From the NCBI GenBank assembly GCA_050248375.1, contig JBFWSL010000236.1, positions 1-5,588 on the forward strand: DNA of 5,588 bases, read 5' to 3'. This document shows, piece by piece, positions 1 through 5,588 of the stretch. This stretch comes from JAYZVT01 sp050248375 (lineage in GTDB: Bacteria; Pseudomonadota; Alphaproteobacteria; Rhizobiales; Methyloligellaceae). The stretch's first letter is position 1; every line of letters starts with the position of its first letter. The notes under the pieces were generated by a model. It saw only the letters and a program-made list of their open reading frames with translations. It ran no database searches and was not told the origin of the DNA. The position numbers and the translations under genes were made by a program.

Positions 1-57
1 GAGGGAGAAGGCTGCGGACGCGGCCAGTACCTGAACAACCGGTGCGCACAAAGGTTT

Positions 58-972
58 CTAGTAGAGCCTGACCGCGAGCAGCCAGCCGGTGACGATTACC
101 GGACTGAGCACCGTGGACAGCAGGACGGAGGCGGAAGCCAGGTTCGGCGCGCGGTCATATTCGGCGCAGAAGATGGCGAGCAGCACCCCGACCGGCGCGG
201 CGGCGGCGACGACCAGCACGTCCGTCAGGCCATCGTCGATGCCGAGCATGACGCACATGGCCCAGGTGAGCGCGGGCGCCACCAGCAGCTTCAGCACCGT
301 CGCAAGAAAGACGGGCGCACGGAAGATGGCCACCTGCGCGCCGGCGAGCTGGACACCGAGAGTGAACAGCGCCAGCGGCGTGTAGGCTCCCGCCATCAGC
401 CGCAACGGCTCGCCGACGAGCGGCGGCAGATCGATCTCGAATCCCTTCAGCAGCAATCCCGCGGCGATGCCGACGATCATCGGCGAGCGCATCAGAGCAT
501 GCAGGGCCGCGCCCGGTCCCCTGCGCTGATTATCGAGCAGCCAGACGCCGAGGAGCACGATGAGGATGGAATGCAGGCAGACGATCACCGTCTGATGCAG
601 CAGGTAGTCCGGATCGAAGGCAAGCTGGGCGAGCGCGATACCGTAGTTGCCGGTATTGGGGAATGCCACGGCGAGACCGATCACGACGGCGCTGCCGCGC
701 ATGCGCTCGAAGGGCGCGGCGGCGGCCCAGCCCAGGGCCAGCAACACCATGAAGGCCAGGATCGTGAACCACACCGTCGGCCAGACGGCGGCAAGCGGCA
801 GTTCGGCGGTGGTGAGGAAGTGCACGAACGCGCACGGGAGGATGACGTGCACCAGCATGCGGCTCAGGCTCGGCGCATCGAGCAGAAGCCAGTGTTGCGC
901 AATCCAGCCGAGCGCCATCAGGACAACGATCGGCGCGGTGATCCGGGTGAGGATATCGAGGAAAATGTCCAA
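58..972 (-). CDS. AEC (auxin efflux carrier)-family transporter
   Basis: This is an integral inner-membrane permease of about 304 residues, the usual size for bacterial AEC proteins, which move small organic anions such as malate or malonate; the substrate cannot be read from the sequence. Hydrophobic segments lie at roughly residues 12-30, 38-55, 65-86, 94-118, 125-145, 163-177, 190-210, 219-243, 250-270 and 279-301, giving the ten-helix pattern of the family. The FPNTGNYG motif at 104-111 in helix 4 and the LFTLGVQLA segment at 202-210 are characteristic. I chose TTG at 972 because it places the start just before helix 1. The frame stays open upstream: GTG at 1005 and ATG at 1071 (337 residues, with a GGGGAA-like ribosome site) are alternatives, but they add an Arg/Pro/Ala-rich leader unlike the family. 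No clear ribosome site precedes the TTG. The stop is TAG at 58-60. Bases 1-57 hold nothing I recognise. The family call is firm; the start is not. Confidence 0.88.
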   Translation of the reverse strand: MDIFLDILTRITAPIVVLMALGWIAQHWLLLDAPSLSRMLVHVILPCAFVHFLTTAELPLAAVWPTVWFTILAFMVLLALGWAAAAPFERMRGSAVVIGLAVAFPNTGNYGIALAQLAFDPDYLLHQTVIVCLHSILIVLLGVWLLDNQRRGPGAALHALMRSPMIVGIAAGLLLKGFEIDLPPLVGEPLRLMAGAYTPLALFTLGVQLAGAQVAIFRAPVFLATVLKLLVAPALTWAMCVMLGIDDGLTDVLVVAAAAPVGVLLAIFCAEYDRAPNLASASVLLSTVLSPVIVTGWLLAVRLY

Positions 973-1006
973 CGCGGTGTCCGGGGAAAGAGGACGGGTG
1001 AGCACG

Positions 1007-1037
1007 CCTATAAGGCCCGGAGCGGCCCCCGCGTCAA
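1007..1037 (-). promoter_or_regulatory. Possible sigma70-type promoter of the AEC transporter
   Basis: On the minus strand TTGACG (1037-1032) is followed after 19 bases by TATAGG (1012-1007), a good -35 with a moderate -10 and a slightly long spacer. Transcription would begin near 1000, about 28 bases before the TTG start at 972. If real, this excludes the ATG at 1071 as the translation start. This is a pattern match only. Confidence 0.28.
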
Positions 1038-1145
1038 CTCGCCTTGTGCATGCGAGGACGGCGCGGAACATGCCCACAGCTTTCCCCGGCAAGGCCAAAG
1101 TTTTGACACAGCGGGGCAGGAAACACGTGGCTGAAGGGGACACCG

Positions 1146-1391
1146 ATGGCGTCGCAGCAAACTTCCCAGATGCCGGACTACGGGGAAATCCTGCAGTTCC
1201 TGGCGAAAAATCCGCCGCAGGTCGCTTCCGAACGCCACCTGCATGCATCGCTGCTGGAACTGCTGGCGAACTGCCTGCGGAGCGACGAGCCGGCGGCGGA
1301 TCCGACGGCGGGCATGGACGCGCCCGAGGGTGGCCCGATACACGGGGCCCGGCTGGCAAGGTCCCATCACCGCTGGGTGCATTTCAACTAG
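1146..1391 (+). CDS. Small hypothetical protein (81 aa)
   Basis: This is an 81-codon gene I do not recognise. It appears genuine for three reasons. The ATG at 1146 follows a GAAGGGGA ribosome site (1133-1140) at suitable spacing; about four fifths of its third codon positions are G or C, like its neighbours; and the protein has an ordered-looking composition. Residues 11-21 (YGEILQFLA region) and 30-46 (a Leu-rich stretch with LLELLANCL) look like two amphipathic helices. The tail (48-81) is richer in Pro, Gly, His and Arg and ends in RWVHFN. There is no signal peptide, membrane segment or cysteine motif; the single Cys is at 43. It is divergent from the AEC transporter and 222 bp ahead of the oxygenase, so it could be first in a transcript with the latter. 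TTGACA at 1103-1108 upstream lacks a good -10 partner. A chance open frame in GC-rich DNA remains possible; no function is proposed. Confidence 0.55.
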   Translation: MASQQTSQMPDYGEILQFLAKNPPQVASERHLHASLLELLANCLRSDEPAADPTAGMDAPEGGPIHGARLARSHHRWVHFN

Positions 1392-1420
1392 CCGTCCGGC
1401 GCGTCGTTTTCCGCGGACGG
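1392..1420 (+). repeat. Inverted repeat directly after the small gene's stop
   Basis: CCGTCCG (1392-1398) and CGGACGG (1414-1420) are perfect 7-base complements around a 15-base loop. They begin at the base after the TAG stop of the 81-codon gene. The position suits a transcription terminator or 3' stabilising hairpin, but no T-run follows (the next bases are GCGCGACAAA), so a classical intrinsic terminator is doubtful. The rest of the spacer up to 1613 holds no gene I can support and only weak promoter-like strings, such as TGTTACACC near 1475. Confidence 0.35.
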
Positions 1421-1613
1421 GCGCGACAAACTGGCTCTGCGACCGATGCGCATTTGCCCCTGCGCGCGCACGGGTGTTACACCACATGCGAGTTACGCGG
1501 CCGGTGCGGTGTCGTGCCGGCGCGGCTGCTACGGGGCACTTCCGGACGGCTTTGGCGGCTCTTCCGACATCCCCCGCGATTCCAGACCGACCGCAACCGG
1601 AGAGAGCGCATCC

Positions 1614-2224
1614 ATGGCCAGTTCGGCAGAGAAGATCGTCCAAGCCTTCCTGGGAAGCCTCGAAAAGACGAAACCGAACGAGGCGCCATACCGGCACTGG
1701 AACCTGAAGGCCTGCGTGCCGGATGAGACCGTTGACGACATCATATCGCTGCCTTTCGCCGCCCCTTCGCTCGACGGCATCTCCGGCAAACGCGAGCTGC
1801 ACAACAACACCCGCACCTATTTCGACGCCGAGAACCAGAAGAAATTTCCGGTCTGCGCCGCCGTCGCCGAGGCCTTCCACGACAAGCAGGTGACGGACCG
1901 TATCGCGCAGTTCTTCGGCACCAACCTCGACGGATCGCACCTGCGCATCGAATACGCGCAGGACATCGACGGTTTCTGGCTCGAGCCGCACACCGATCTT
2001 GGCGTCAAGCTGTTCACCATGCTGCTCTACGTGTCACGCGACGACAGCCATTCCAATCTCGGCACGGACATCTACGACCAGAACAAAAAGCATGCCGGAC
2101 GGTCGCCTTTCGAGCCGGGCGGCGCGATGATCTTCGTTCCGTCCAACATCACCTATCACGGCTTCGAGGCGCGGCCGATCAAGGGCGTGCGCAAGTCTGT
2201 CATCATCAACTACGTGACCGACGA
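1614..2224 (+). CDS. 2-oxoglutarate/Fe(II)-dependent oxygenase, 3' end lost in gap
   Basis: This is a cytosolic non-haem iron dioxygenase-type protein expected to couple oxidative decarboxylation of 2-oxoglutarate to hydroxylation of an unknown substrate. The 203 visible residues include the jelly-roll core. Iron ligands are H126 and D128 in EPHTD and the distal H182 in TYHGF; R193 in GVRKS, followed by a hydrophobic strand (VIINYV), fits the 2OG carboxylate-binding Arg. Preceding segments HNNTRTYF (63-70) and LRIEYAQDIDGFW (110-122) resemble a family common in alphaproteobacteria that is generally annotated only as 2OG-Fe(II) oxygenase. ATG at 1614 was chosen because GGAGAG (1599-1604) lies nine bases ahead; the frame is open to 1446 upstream, but that stretch is low-complexity and not convincing. 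All catalytic residues are present, so probably only a short tail is missing. It is convergent with the E1-like gene across the gap. There is no signal peptide. Confidence 0.87.
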
Positions 2225-2324
2225 NNNNNNNNNNNNNNNNNNNNNNNNNNNNNNNNNNNNNNNNNNNNNNNNNNNNNNNNNNNNNNNNNNNNNNNNNNNN
2301 NNNNNNNNNNNNNNNNNNNNNNNN
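2225..2324. other. Assembly gap (100 N)
   Basis: Exactly 100 N, the conventional placeholder for a scaffold gap of unknown length. It removes the end of the oxygenase and the C-terminal part of the E1-like enzyme. From family sizes I infer that well over 100 bases are missing. Any reading frame drawn through it is meaningless. Confidence 0.98.
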
Positions 2325-4237
2325 CGCAGATAAACCGAGCCGCCCTTTTCGTCGCGCAGCCAGCGGCGGCGTTCGTCCTCGCCGGTGACGCCCTTGCCGT
2401 CGCGCTGCACGTAGTCGAAGGCCCAGTCCATGATGACGGCGAGTTCGTCCACGTAAGCCGGCTCGAAGGATGCAAGCCCGTCCTGCGCCAGTCCTATGAG
2501 CGGGGTGCCGATGGACTGGTGGGCGCCGCCTTCGGGTGAAAGCGTGATGCCGGAGGGCGTGGCGACCAGAATGAAGCGCGCGTCCTGGTAGCAGGCGTAG
2601 TTCAGCGCATCCAGACCGCGCTGGATGAACGGGTCATACAGCGTGCCGACGGGGATGAGGCGCTCGCCGAACAGCGCGTGCGACAGACCCAGCGCCCCGA
2701 GCAGCAGGAACAGGTTATTCTCCGCGATGCCCAGCTCGATATGCTGGCCGCCGGGACCCATCTCCCAGCGCTGTGCGCTCATGAGATTCCGATCCTTGAA
2801 AATGTCCCCCTGCTCCTCGCGGGAAAACAGGCCGCGCCGGTTGACCCAGGGCCCGAGATTCGTGGAGACGGTCACGTCGGGCGAGGTGGTGACGATGCGG
2901 TCGGCGAGCGGTCCGCCGTCCTTGGCGATCTCCGCCAGGATCTTGCCGAAGCCTTCCTGGGTGGACTGCTCGCCCGCGGGCGGCGGAATGGCGAGCGGCG
3001 CATGCGGGACAGCGGGGGCGTCGAGCGAGCGCCGCTTCTCCTGCGCGAACGGCACAGCGTCAAGGAACGCCTGCAGATCGGCGGAAGGAATATTCAGTCC
3101 GGCGAAGCGGTCCCACTCTTCACCTTCGCCTATACCATTGGCGGCGCGGAATTCCTCCATCTGGGCCCTGGTCATCAGGCCGGCATGGTTGTCCTTGTGG
3201 CCCTGGAACGGCAACCCGAAACCCTTCACCGTGTAGGCGATGAAACAAACCGGAACGTCATCGCGAACGTTGGAGAACGCCTCCAGAACGGCTTCCAGGT
3301 CATGGCCGCCGAGGTTGGTCATCAGCTGGCCCAGCGCCGCGTCGTCATAGGTCGCAATCAACTCCAGCGTCGGGGGATTCGCAGCGAGGTCGGCCTGGAG
3401 CTGACGCCGCCAGGCCGCGCCGCCCTGGAAGGTGAGCGCGGAGTAGAGCGAGTTGGGGCAATCGTCGATCCATTGCCGCAACGCCTCTCCTCCCGGCCGC
3501 GCGAAAGCGGCCTCCAGCTTGCGGCCGTATTTCAGGGTAACGACGTGCCAGCCCATGGTCTCGAACAGGCCGGCGAGCTTGCCGAACAGGCGATCGTTGA
3601 TGACCGCGTCGAGGCTCTGGCGGTTGTAGTCGATGACCCACCAGCAATTGCGGATACGGTGCTTCCAGCATTCCAGAAGCGCTTCGTAGATGTTGCCCTC
3701 GTCGAGCTCGGCATCGCCGACGAGCGCGATCATGCGCCCTTCCGGCCAGCCGCCGCCCCAGCCCCTGGCACGGACATAGTCCTGCACCAGCGCGGCGAAG
3801 GCGGCTTCGGCGGCGCCGAGGCCCACCGAGCCGGTGGAGAAATCGACGTCGTCGGTGTCCTTGGTGCGGGAGGGATAGGACTGGGCGCCGCCGAAGGCGC
3901 GGAAGTTCTCCATCTTCTCCCGGGTCTGGCGCCCGAGCAGATACTGGATGGCATGGAAGACCGGGGAGGCATGCGGCTTCACCGCGACGCGGTCCTGCGG
4001 CCGCAGCACATGGAAATAGAGCGCGGTCATGATGGTGGCGAGACTGGCCGAGGACGCCTGGTGGCCGCCGACCTTCAGGCCGTCGGTCTTCTCGCGCAGG
4101 TGATTGGCGTTGTGGATCATCCAGCTCGACAGCCAGAGCACCTTGCGCTCCAGCTCGCGCAGGATGGCCGCTTTCGCCGCCTGCGGCGCATCTCCGGGTT
4201 CCGTGTGTTCGGGCTGCCTCATCCCCTTCGCCAGCAT
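2325..4237 (-). CDS. AceE-like thiamine-diphosphate 2-oxoacid dehydrogenase E1 ('transketolase' family), C-terminus lost in gap
   Basis: The 637 visible residues match the homodimeric pyruvate dehydrogenase E1 type, with the first two transketolase-fold domains joined in one chain. Residues corresponding to E. coli AceE can be picked out. GHQASSAS (58-65) and HASPVFHA (89-96) carry cofactor-site histidines. The ThDP/Mg motif starts at GDAELDE (174-180) and ends at DYNRQ (203-207), with D175, N205 and Q207 at AceE spacing. KGFGLPFQGHKDNHAG (338-353) matches the active-site loop region. GIAE (503-506) holds the Glu that activates ThDP. The enzyme should decarboxylate a 2-oxo acid and pass the acyl group to a lipoyl E2. 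Start ATG 4237 has a strong AGGGAGGT site five bases upstream. The family runs to roughly 780-890 residues, so the C-terminal domain is missing. It is divergent from an Lrp/AsnC gene, as in the P. putida mdeB/mdeR pair linked to 2-oxobutyrate. True pyruvate dehydrogenase is the alternative; plain transketolase is unlikely. Confidence 0.88.
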
Positions 4238-4242
4238 CTCAT

Positions 4243-4250
4243 ACCTCCCT
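4243..4250 (-). promoter_or_regulatory. Strong ribosome binding site of the E1-like gene
   Basis: Read on the minus strand this is AGGGAGGT, followed by five bases and then ATG at 4237. It fixes the start of the E1-like gene, whose frame is open for hundreds of further bases upstream across the regulator gene. Confidence 0.75.
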
Positions 4251-4284
4251 GCCCGAAAGAATATTGCGCCAGGCTCCGCCGATT

Positions 4285-4301
4285 TTGGCAAATTACGCCA
4301 A
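4285..4301. repeat. Inverted repeat TTGGC-N7-GCCAA, candidate operator
   Basis: TTGGC (4285-4289) and GCCAA (4297-4301) form a 17-bp palindrome with an A/T-rich centre (AAATTAC). Lrp/AsnC proteins commonly bind roughly 15-bp imperfect palindromes with A/T-rich centres, so this is a reasonable site. It lies about 50 bases ahead of the E1-like start codon, where it could touch that gene's promoter. Confidence 0.4.
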
Positions 4302-4318
4302 GGCATCCGGCGAATTAT

Positions 4319-4342
4319 TGCGTTGTTTGCGATTTCAACGCA
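4319..4342. repeat. Inverted repeat TGCGTTG-N10-CAACGCA, candidate operator
   Basis: The two perfect 7-base arms (4319-4325 and 4336-4342) flank a 10-base centre. The repeat fills the space between the presumed -35 region and the TATATT -10 (4343-4348) of the regulator gene, a location suited to autorepression. The centre contains a further TTGCG (4327-4331), nine bases after the TTGCG at 4318-4322. Confidence 0.4.
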
Positions 4343-4346
4343 TATA

Positions 4347-4353
4347 TTGGCAA
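4347..4353 (+). repeat. Second copy of TTGGCAA (first at 4285-4291)
   Basis: TTGGCAA occurs at 4285-4291 and again here, 62 bases apart, close to six helical turns, so both would face the same side of the helix. This copy overlaps the -10 of the regulator gene and the first is one arm of the 17-bp palindrome. Helically phased sites are common in Lrp-type control regions, where octamers wrap DNA. A chance repeat of seven bases cannot be excluded. Confidence 0.35.
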
Positions 4354-4378
4354 CTTTCCAGACCAGACGAGGCCTCAA

Positions 4379-4861
4379 GTGGCAAAATCCGCCAGAATCA
4401 AGCTGGACGACATCGACCGCCGTCTGCTGACGGCCTTGCAGGAGAATGGCCGCCTCACGGCCACCGAGCTTGCCGAGCGCATCGGGCTGACCACGAGCCC
4501 ATGCCTGCGCCGCCTGCGAATTCTGGAGCAGGCAGGTATCATCCGCAGCTACGCAGCCCTGCTCGATCAGGAGAAGGTCGGGCTGCCGGTGAGCGTGTTC
4601 GTCTCCGTGAAGCTGGAACGCCAGCGCGAGGAGGCGCTCGACACGTTCGAGCAGGCCATGCGCCGCTGTCCGGAGGTGGTGGAGTGCTACCTGATGACGG
4701 GCACGCGGGACTACCTGCTGCGGGTGGTTGCGGAGGACCTGAGCGCCTACGAGCGGTTCCTGAAGGACACCCTCACCCGCGTCGACGGCGTGGCCAGCAT
4801 CGAGTCGAGTTTCGCGCTGGCACAGGTGAAGCATTCGAACGTGCTGCCGATCCCGGCCTGA
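4379..4861 (+). CDS. Lrp/AsnC-family transcriptional regulator
   Basis: This 160-residue protein has the standard length and order of the family. An N-terminal winged helix-turn-helix (about residues 9-60) begins with the LDDIDRRLL motif and has its recognition region at TTSPCLRRLRILE. A C-terminal RAM effector domain (about 70-150) follows, with the GTRDYLLRV loop (108-116) where amino acids or related ligands bind at the oligomer interface in relatives. It probably works as a dimer or octamer that senses an amino acid. The start is GTG at 4379: GAGG (4369-4372) sits six bases upstream, the next residues (AKSARIKLDDID) match typical N-termini, and no ATG lies near. The stop is TGA at 4859-4861. 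It is divergent from the E1-like gene, its most likely target, and probably regulates itself. Its Pseudomonas analogue in arrangement is MdeR. The ligand is not predictable. Confidence 0.93.
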   Translation: MAKSARIKLDDIDRRLLTALQENGRLTATELAERIGLTTSPCLRRLRILEQAGIIRSYAALLDQEKVGLPVSVFVSVKLERQREEALDTFEQAMRRCPEVVECYLMTGTRDYLLRVVAEDLSAYERFLKDTLTRVDGVASIESSFALAQVKHSNVLPIPA

Positions 4862-4876
4862 CGTCCTTTCCCTCAC

Positions 4877-4905
4877 CTGACAAGCCCGCCGCGATCCGCT
4901 AAAAC
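4877..4905 (+). promoter_or_regulatory. Possible promoter of the beta-hydroxyacid dehydrogenase gene
   Basis: CTGACA (4877-4882) and TAAAAC (4900-4905) are separated by an ideal 17 bases and match the sigma70 consensus at five and four of six positions. Transcription would start near 4912, leaving a leader of about 42 bases before the ATG at 4954. This suggests the dehydrogenase need not depend on the regulator's promoter. I see no terminator hairpin in the 92-bp spacer. Confidence 0.42.
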
Positions 4906-4953
4906 CCGGCGTTACCCTCCGCAACTCTCATTCAGCACGAAACGGGGAACGCA

Positions 4954-5588
4954 ATGGCAAAGGTCGCGTGGATCGGACTCGGCGTGATGGGATACCCCAT
5001 GGCCGGCCATATCAGGAAAAAGGGCGGCCACGAGCTGACCGTCTACAACCGCACCGCCGCAAAGGCGCAGAAATGGGCAGGAGAATTCGGCGGCAACGCC
5101 GCGGCGACGCCGGCAGAAGCGGCGAAGGACGCCGATTTCGTCTTCTGCTGCGTGGGCAACGACAACGACCTGCGCCAAGTGACCACCGGACCGGACGGCG
5201 CGTTCAGCACCCTGCGCGAGGGCGCGGTGTTCATCGACAACACCACCGCGTCGGCCGACGTGGCGCGCGAGCTGCACGCGGCGGCGAAGAAGAAGGGCGC
5301 GGGTTTCCTCGATGCGCCGGTGTCGGGGGGGCAGGCAGGCGCGGAGAACGGCGTGCTCACCGTGATGATCGGCGGCGACGAGGCCGACTTCAGGAAGGCG
5401 GAACCGGTGATCCAGTGTTTCGCGCGCGCGGCAACCCATATGGGACCGGTGGGCGCGGGACGGCTCACCAAGATGGTCAACCAGATTTGCATCGCCGGGT
5501 TGCTGCAGGGCCTGTCGGAAGGCCTGCATTTCGCGCAGGCGGCCGGTCTCGACATCCCCAAAGCGATTGCGACCATCTCAAAGGGCGC
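4954..5588 (+). CDS. 3-hydroxyisobutyrate dehydrogenase-family NAD(P)-dependent oxidoreductase, cut at window end
   Basis: The first 211 residues of a beta-hydroxyacid dehydrogenase, out of about 290-300 in the family. Such enzymes interconvert a 3-hydroxy acid and the matching semialdehyde or ketone: 3-hydroxyisobutyrate, tartronate semialdehyde, succinic semialdehyde or glyoxylate. The N-terminal Rossmann domain starts with GLGVMGYPMAGH (8-19), the family signature. YNRT (31-34) ends the second strand; an Arg there, rather than the Asp of NAD-specific MmsB, points to NADP(H). DAPVSGG (120-126) is the substrate-binding motif and GRLTKMVNQ (169-177) supplies the catalytic K173. ATG 4954 is preceded by GGGGA (4944-4948). 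It lies 92 bp after the Lrp-type gene on the same strand, but a promoter-like sequence lies between them. The NADP signature makes a semialdehyde or glyoxylate reductase more likely than the valine-pathway MmsB; this is inference. The C-terminal helical domain is only begun. Confidence 0.92.
   Translation, partial: MAKVAWIGLGVMGYPMAGHIRKKGGHELTVYNRTAAKAQKWAGEFGGNAAATPAEAAKDADFVFCCVGNDNDLRQVTTGPDGAFSTLREGAVFIDNTTASADVARELHAAAKKKGAGFLDAPVSGGQAGAENGVLTVMIGGDEADFRKAEPVIQCFARAATHMGPVGAGRLTKMVNQICIAGLLQGLSEGLHFAQAAGLDIPKAIATISKG

Larger units (their letters stand above)
4238..4378. promoter_or_regulatory. Divergent control region between E1-like gene and Lrp/AsnC regulator
   Basis: These 141 bases separate the two divergent start codons and are visibly more A/T-rich in the 4281-4350 part than the flanking genes. 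For the regulator, TATATT (4343-4348) is a credible -10, with the TTGCGTTG stretch (4318-4325) in the -35 position; transcription would start near 4355. I find no convincing minus-strand -35/-10 pair for the E1-like gene; TTGAAA (4338-4333) is the best -35-like string. Several repeats listed separately lie inside. Lrp-family proteins often repress their own gene and act on the divergent neighbour from such a region; that this happens here is inference. Confidence 0.6.

Noticed and set aside
1103..1108. A perfect TTGACA -35 box upstream of the 81-codon gene.
   Set aside because: No acceptable -10 hexamer lies 15-19 bases downstream on the plus strand, so it is not listed as a promoter.
89..1134. 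Plus-strand open frames (89-385, 499-1134) opposite the AEC transporter.
   Set aside because: They mirror the hydrophobic transporter gene and yield low-complexity Ala/Arg/Gly or Glu/His-rich products with no motif.
1446..1613. N-terminal extension of the oxygenase to an ATG at 1446.
   Set aside because: The extra 56 residues are Cys/Arg/Ser/Pro-rich and unlike the family, and GGAGAG stands at proper distance before the ATG at 1614.
1008..1991. Minus-strand open frame of more than 300 codons over the small gene and the oxygenase.
   Set aside because: It overlaps the well-supported oxygenase antisense and has a composition typical of a shadow frame.
2678..4378. A very long plus-strand open frame opposite the E1-like gene that runs in frame into the regulator, suggesting a giant fusion protein.
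   Set aside because: Its translation is Arg/Gly/Ala-rich without recognisable domains until the regulator begins at 4379, while the minus strand encodes a full ThDP enzyme. Long antisense frames are expected in GC-rich genes.
4238..4924. Minus-strand upstream extension of the E1-like gene across the regulator gene.
   Set aside because: The extension is antisense to an intact Lrp/AsnC coding sequence, and a strong ribosome site at 4243-4250 fixes the start at 4237.
4912..5576. Two overlapping minus-strand open frames opposite the dehydrogenase gene.
   Set aside because: The plus strand carries clear family motifs (GLGVMG, DAPVSGG, KMVNQ); the antisense products show none.

Overview
The window is GC-rich, densely coding bacterial DNA with strongly G/C-biased third codon positions. 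The gene content suggests a proteobacterium, most likely an alphaproteobacterium; that is inferred from the style of the proteins and was not tested. A run of exactly 100 N at 2225-2324 marks a scaffold join, so this is a draft assembly or metagenome bin and the true distance across the join is unknown.

Layout, left to right: (1) an AEC-family membrane transporter on the minus strand (58-972), probably starting at TTG; (2) a divergent small plus-strand gene of 81 codons with its own ribosome binding site (1146-1391), function unknown; (3) a 222-bp spacer with a hairpin just after that stop codon; (4) a 2-oxoglutarate/Fe(II) oxygenase on the plus strand (1614 into the gap) with the full HxD...H...R iron/2OG site; (5) the assembly gap, which removes the 3' ends of two convergent genes; (6) a large thiamine-diphosphate enzyme on the minus strand (2325-4237), related to the homodimeric E1 of pyruvate dehydrogenase (AceE) and often auto-named 'transketolase'; (7) a 141-bp divergent control region with several repeats that look like operators; (8) an Lrp/AsnC-type regulator on the plus strand (4379-4861, GTG start); (9) a beta-hydroxyacid dehydrogenase of the 3-hydroxyisobutyrate dehydrogenase family, on the plus strand and cut by the window end (4954-5588).

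The most coherent unit is 6-8. An Lrp-family regulator, normally responsive to an amino acid, is divergent from a 2-oxoacid dehydrogenase E1-like enzyme and shares one short repeat-rich promoter region with it. The pairing resembles the mdeR/mdeB pair beside methionine gamma-lyase in Pseudomonas putida, where an AceE-like E1 is linked to oxidation of 2-oxobutyrate. By analogy this unit may oxidise a 2-oxo acid made from an amino acid when that amino acid is plentiful. No E2, E3 or amino-acid lyase is visible here, so the substrate is open. The dehydrogenase downstream of the regulator could be in the same regulon, but it has a promoter-like sequence of its own.

I saw no tRNA, rRNA, CRISPR array, insertion sequence or phage gene. 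Nothing here is clearly an undescribed system. The best candidates for a second look are the regulator/E1 control region, the small 81-residue gene, and the oxygenase of unknown substrate.
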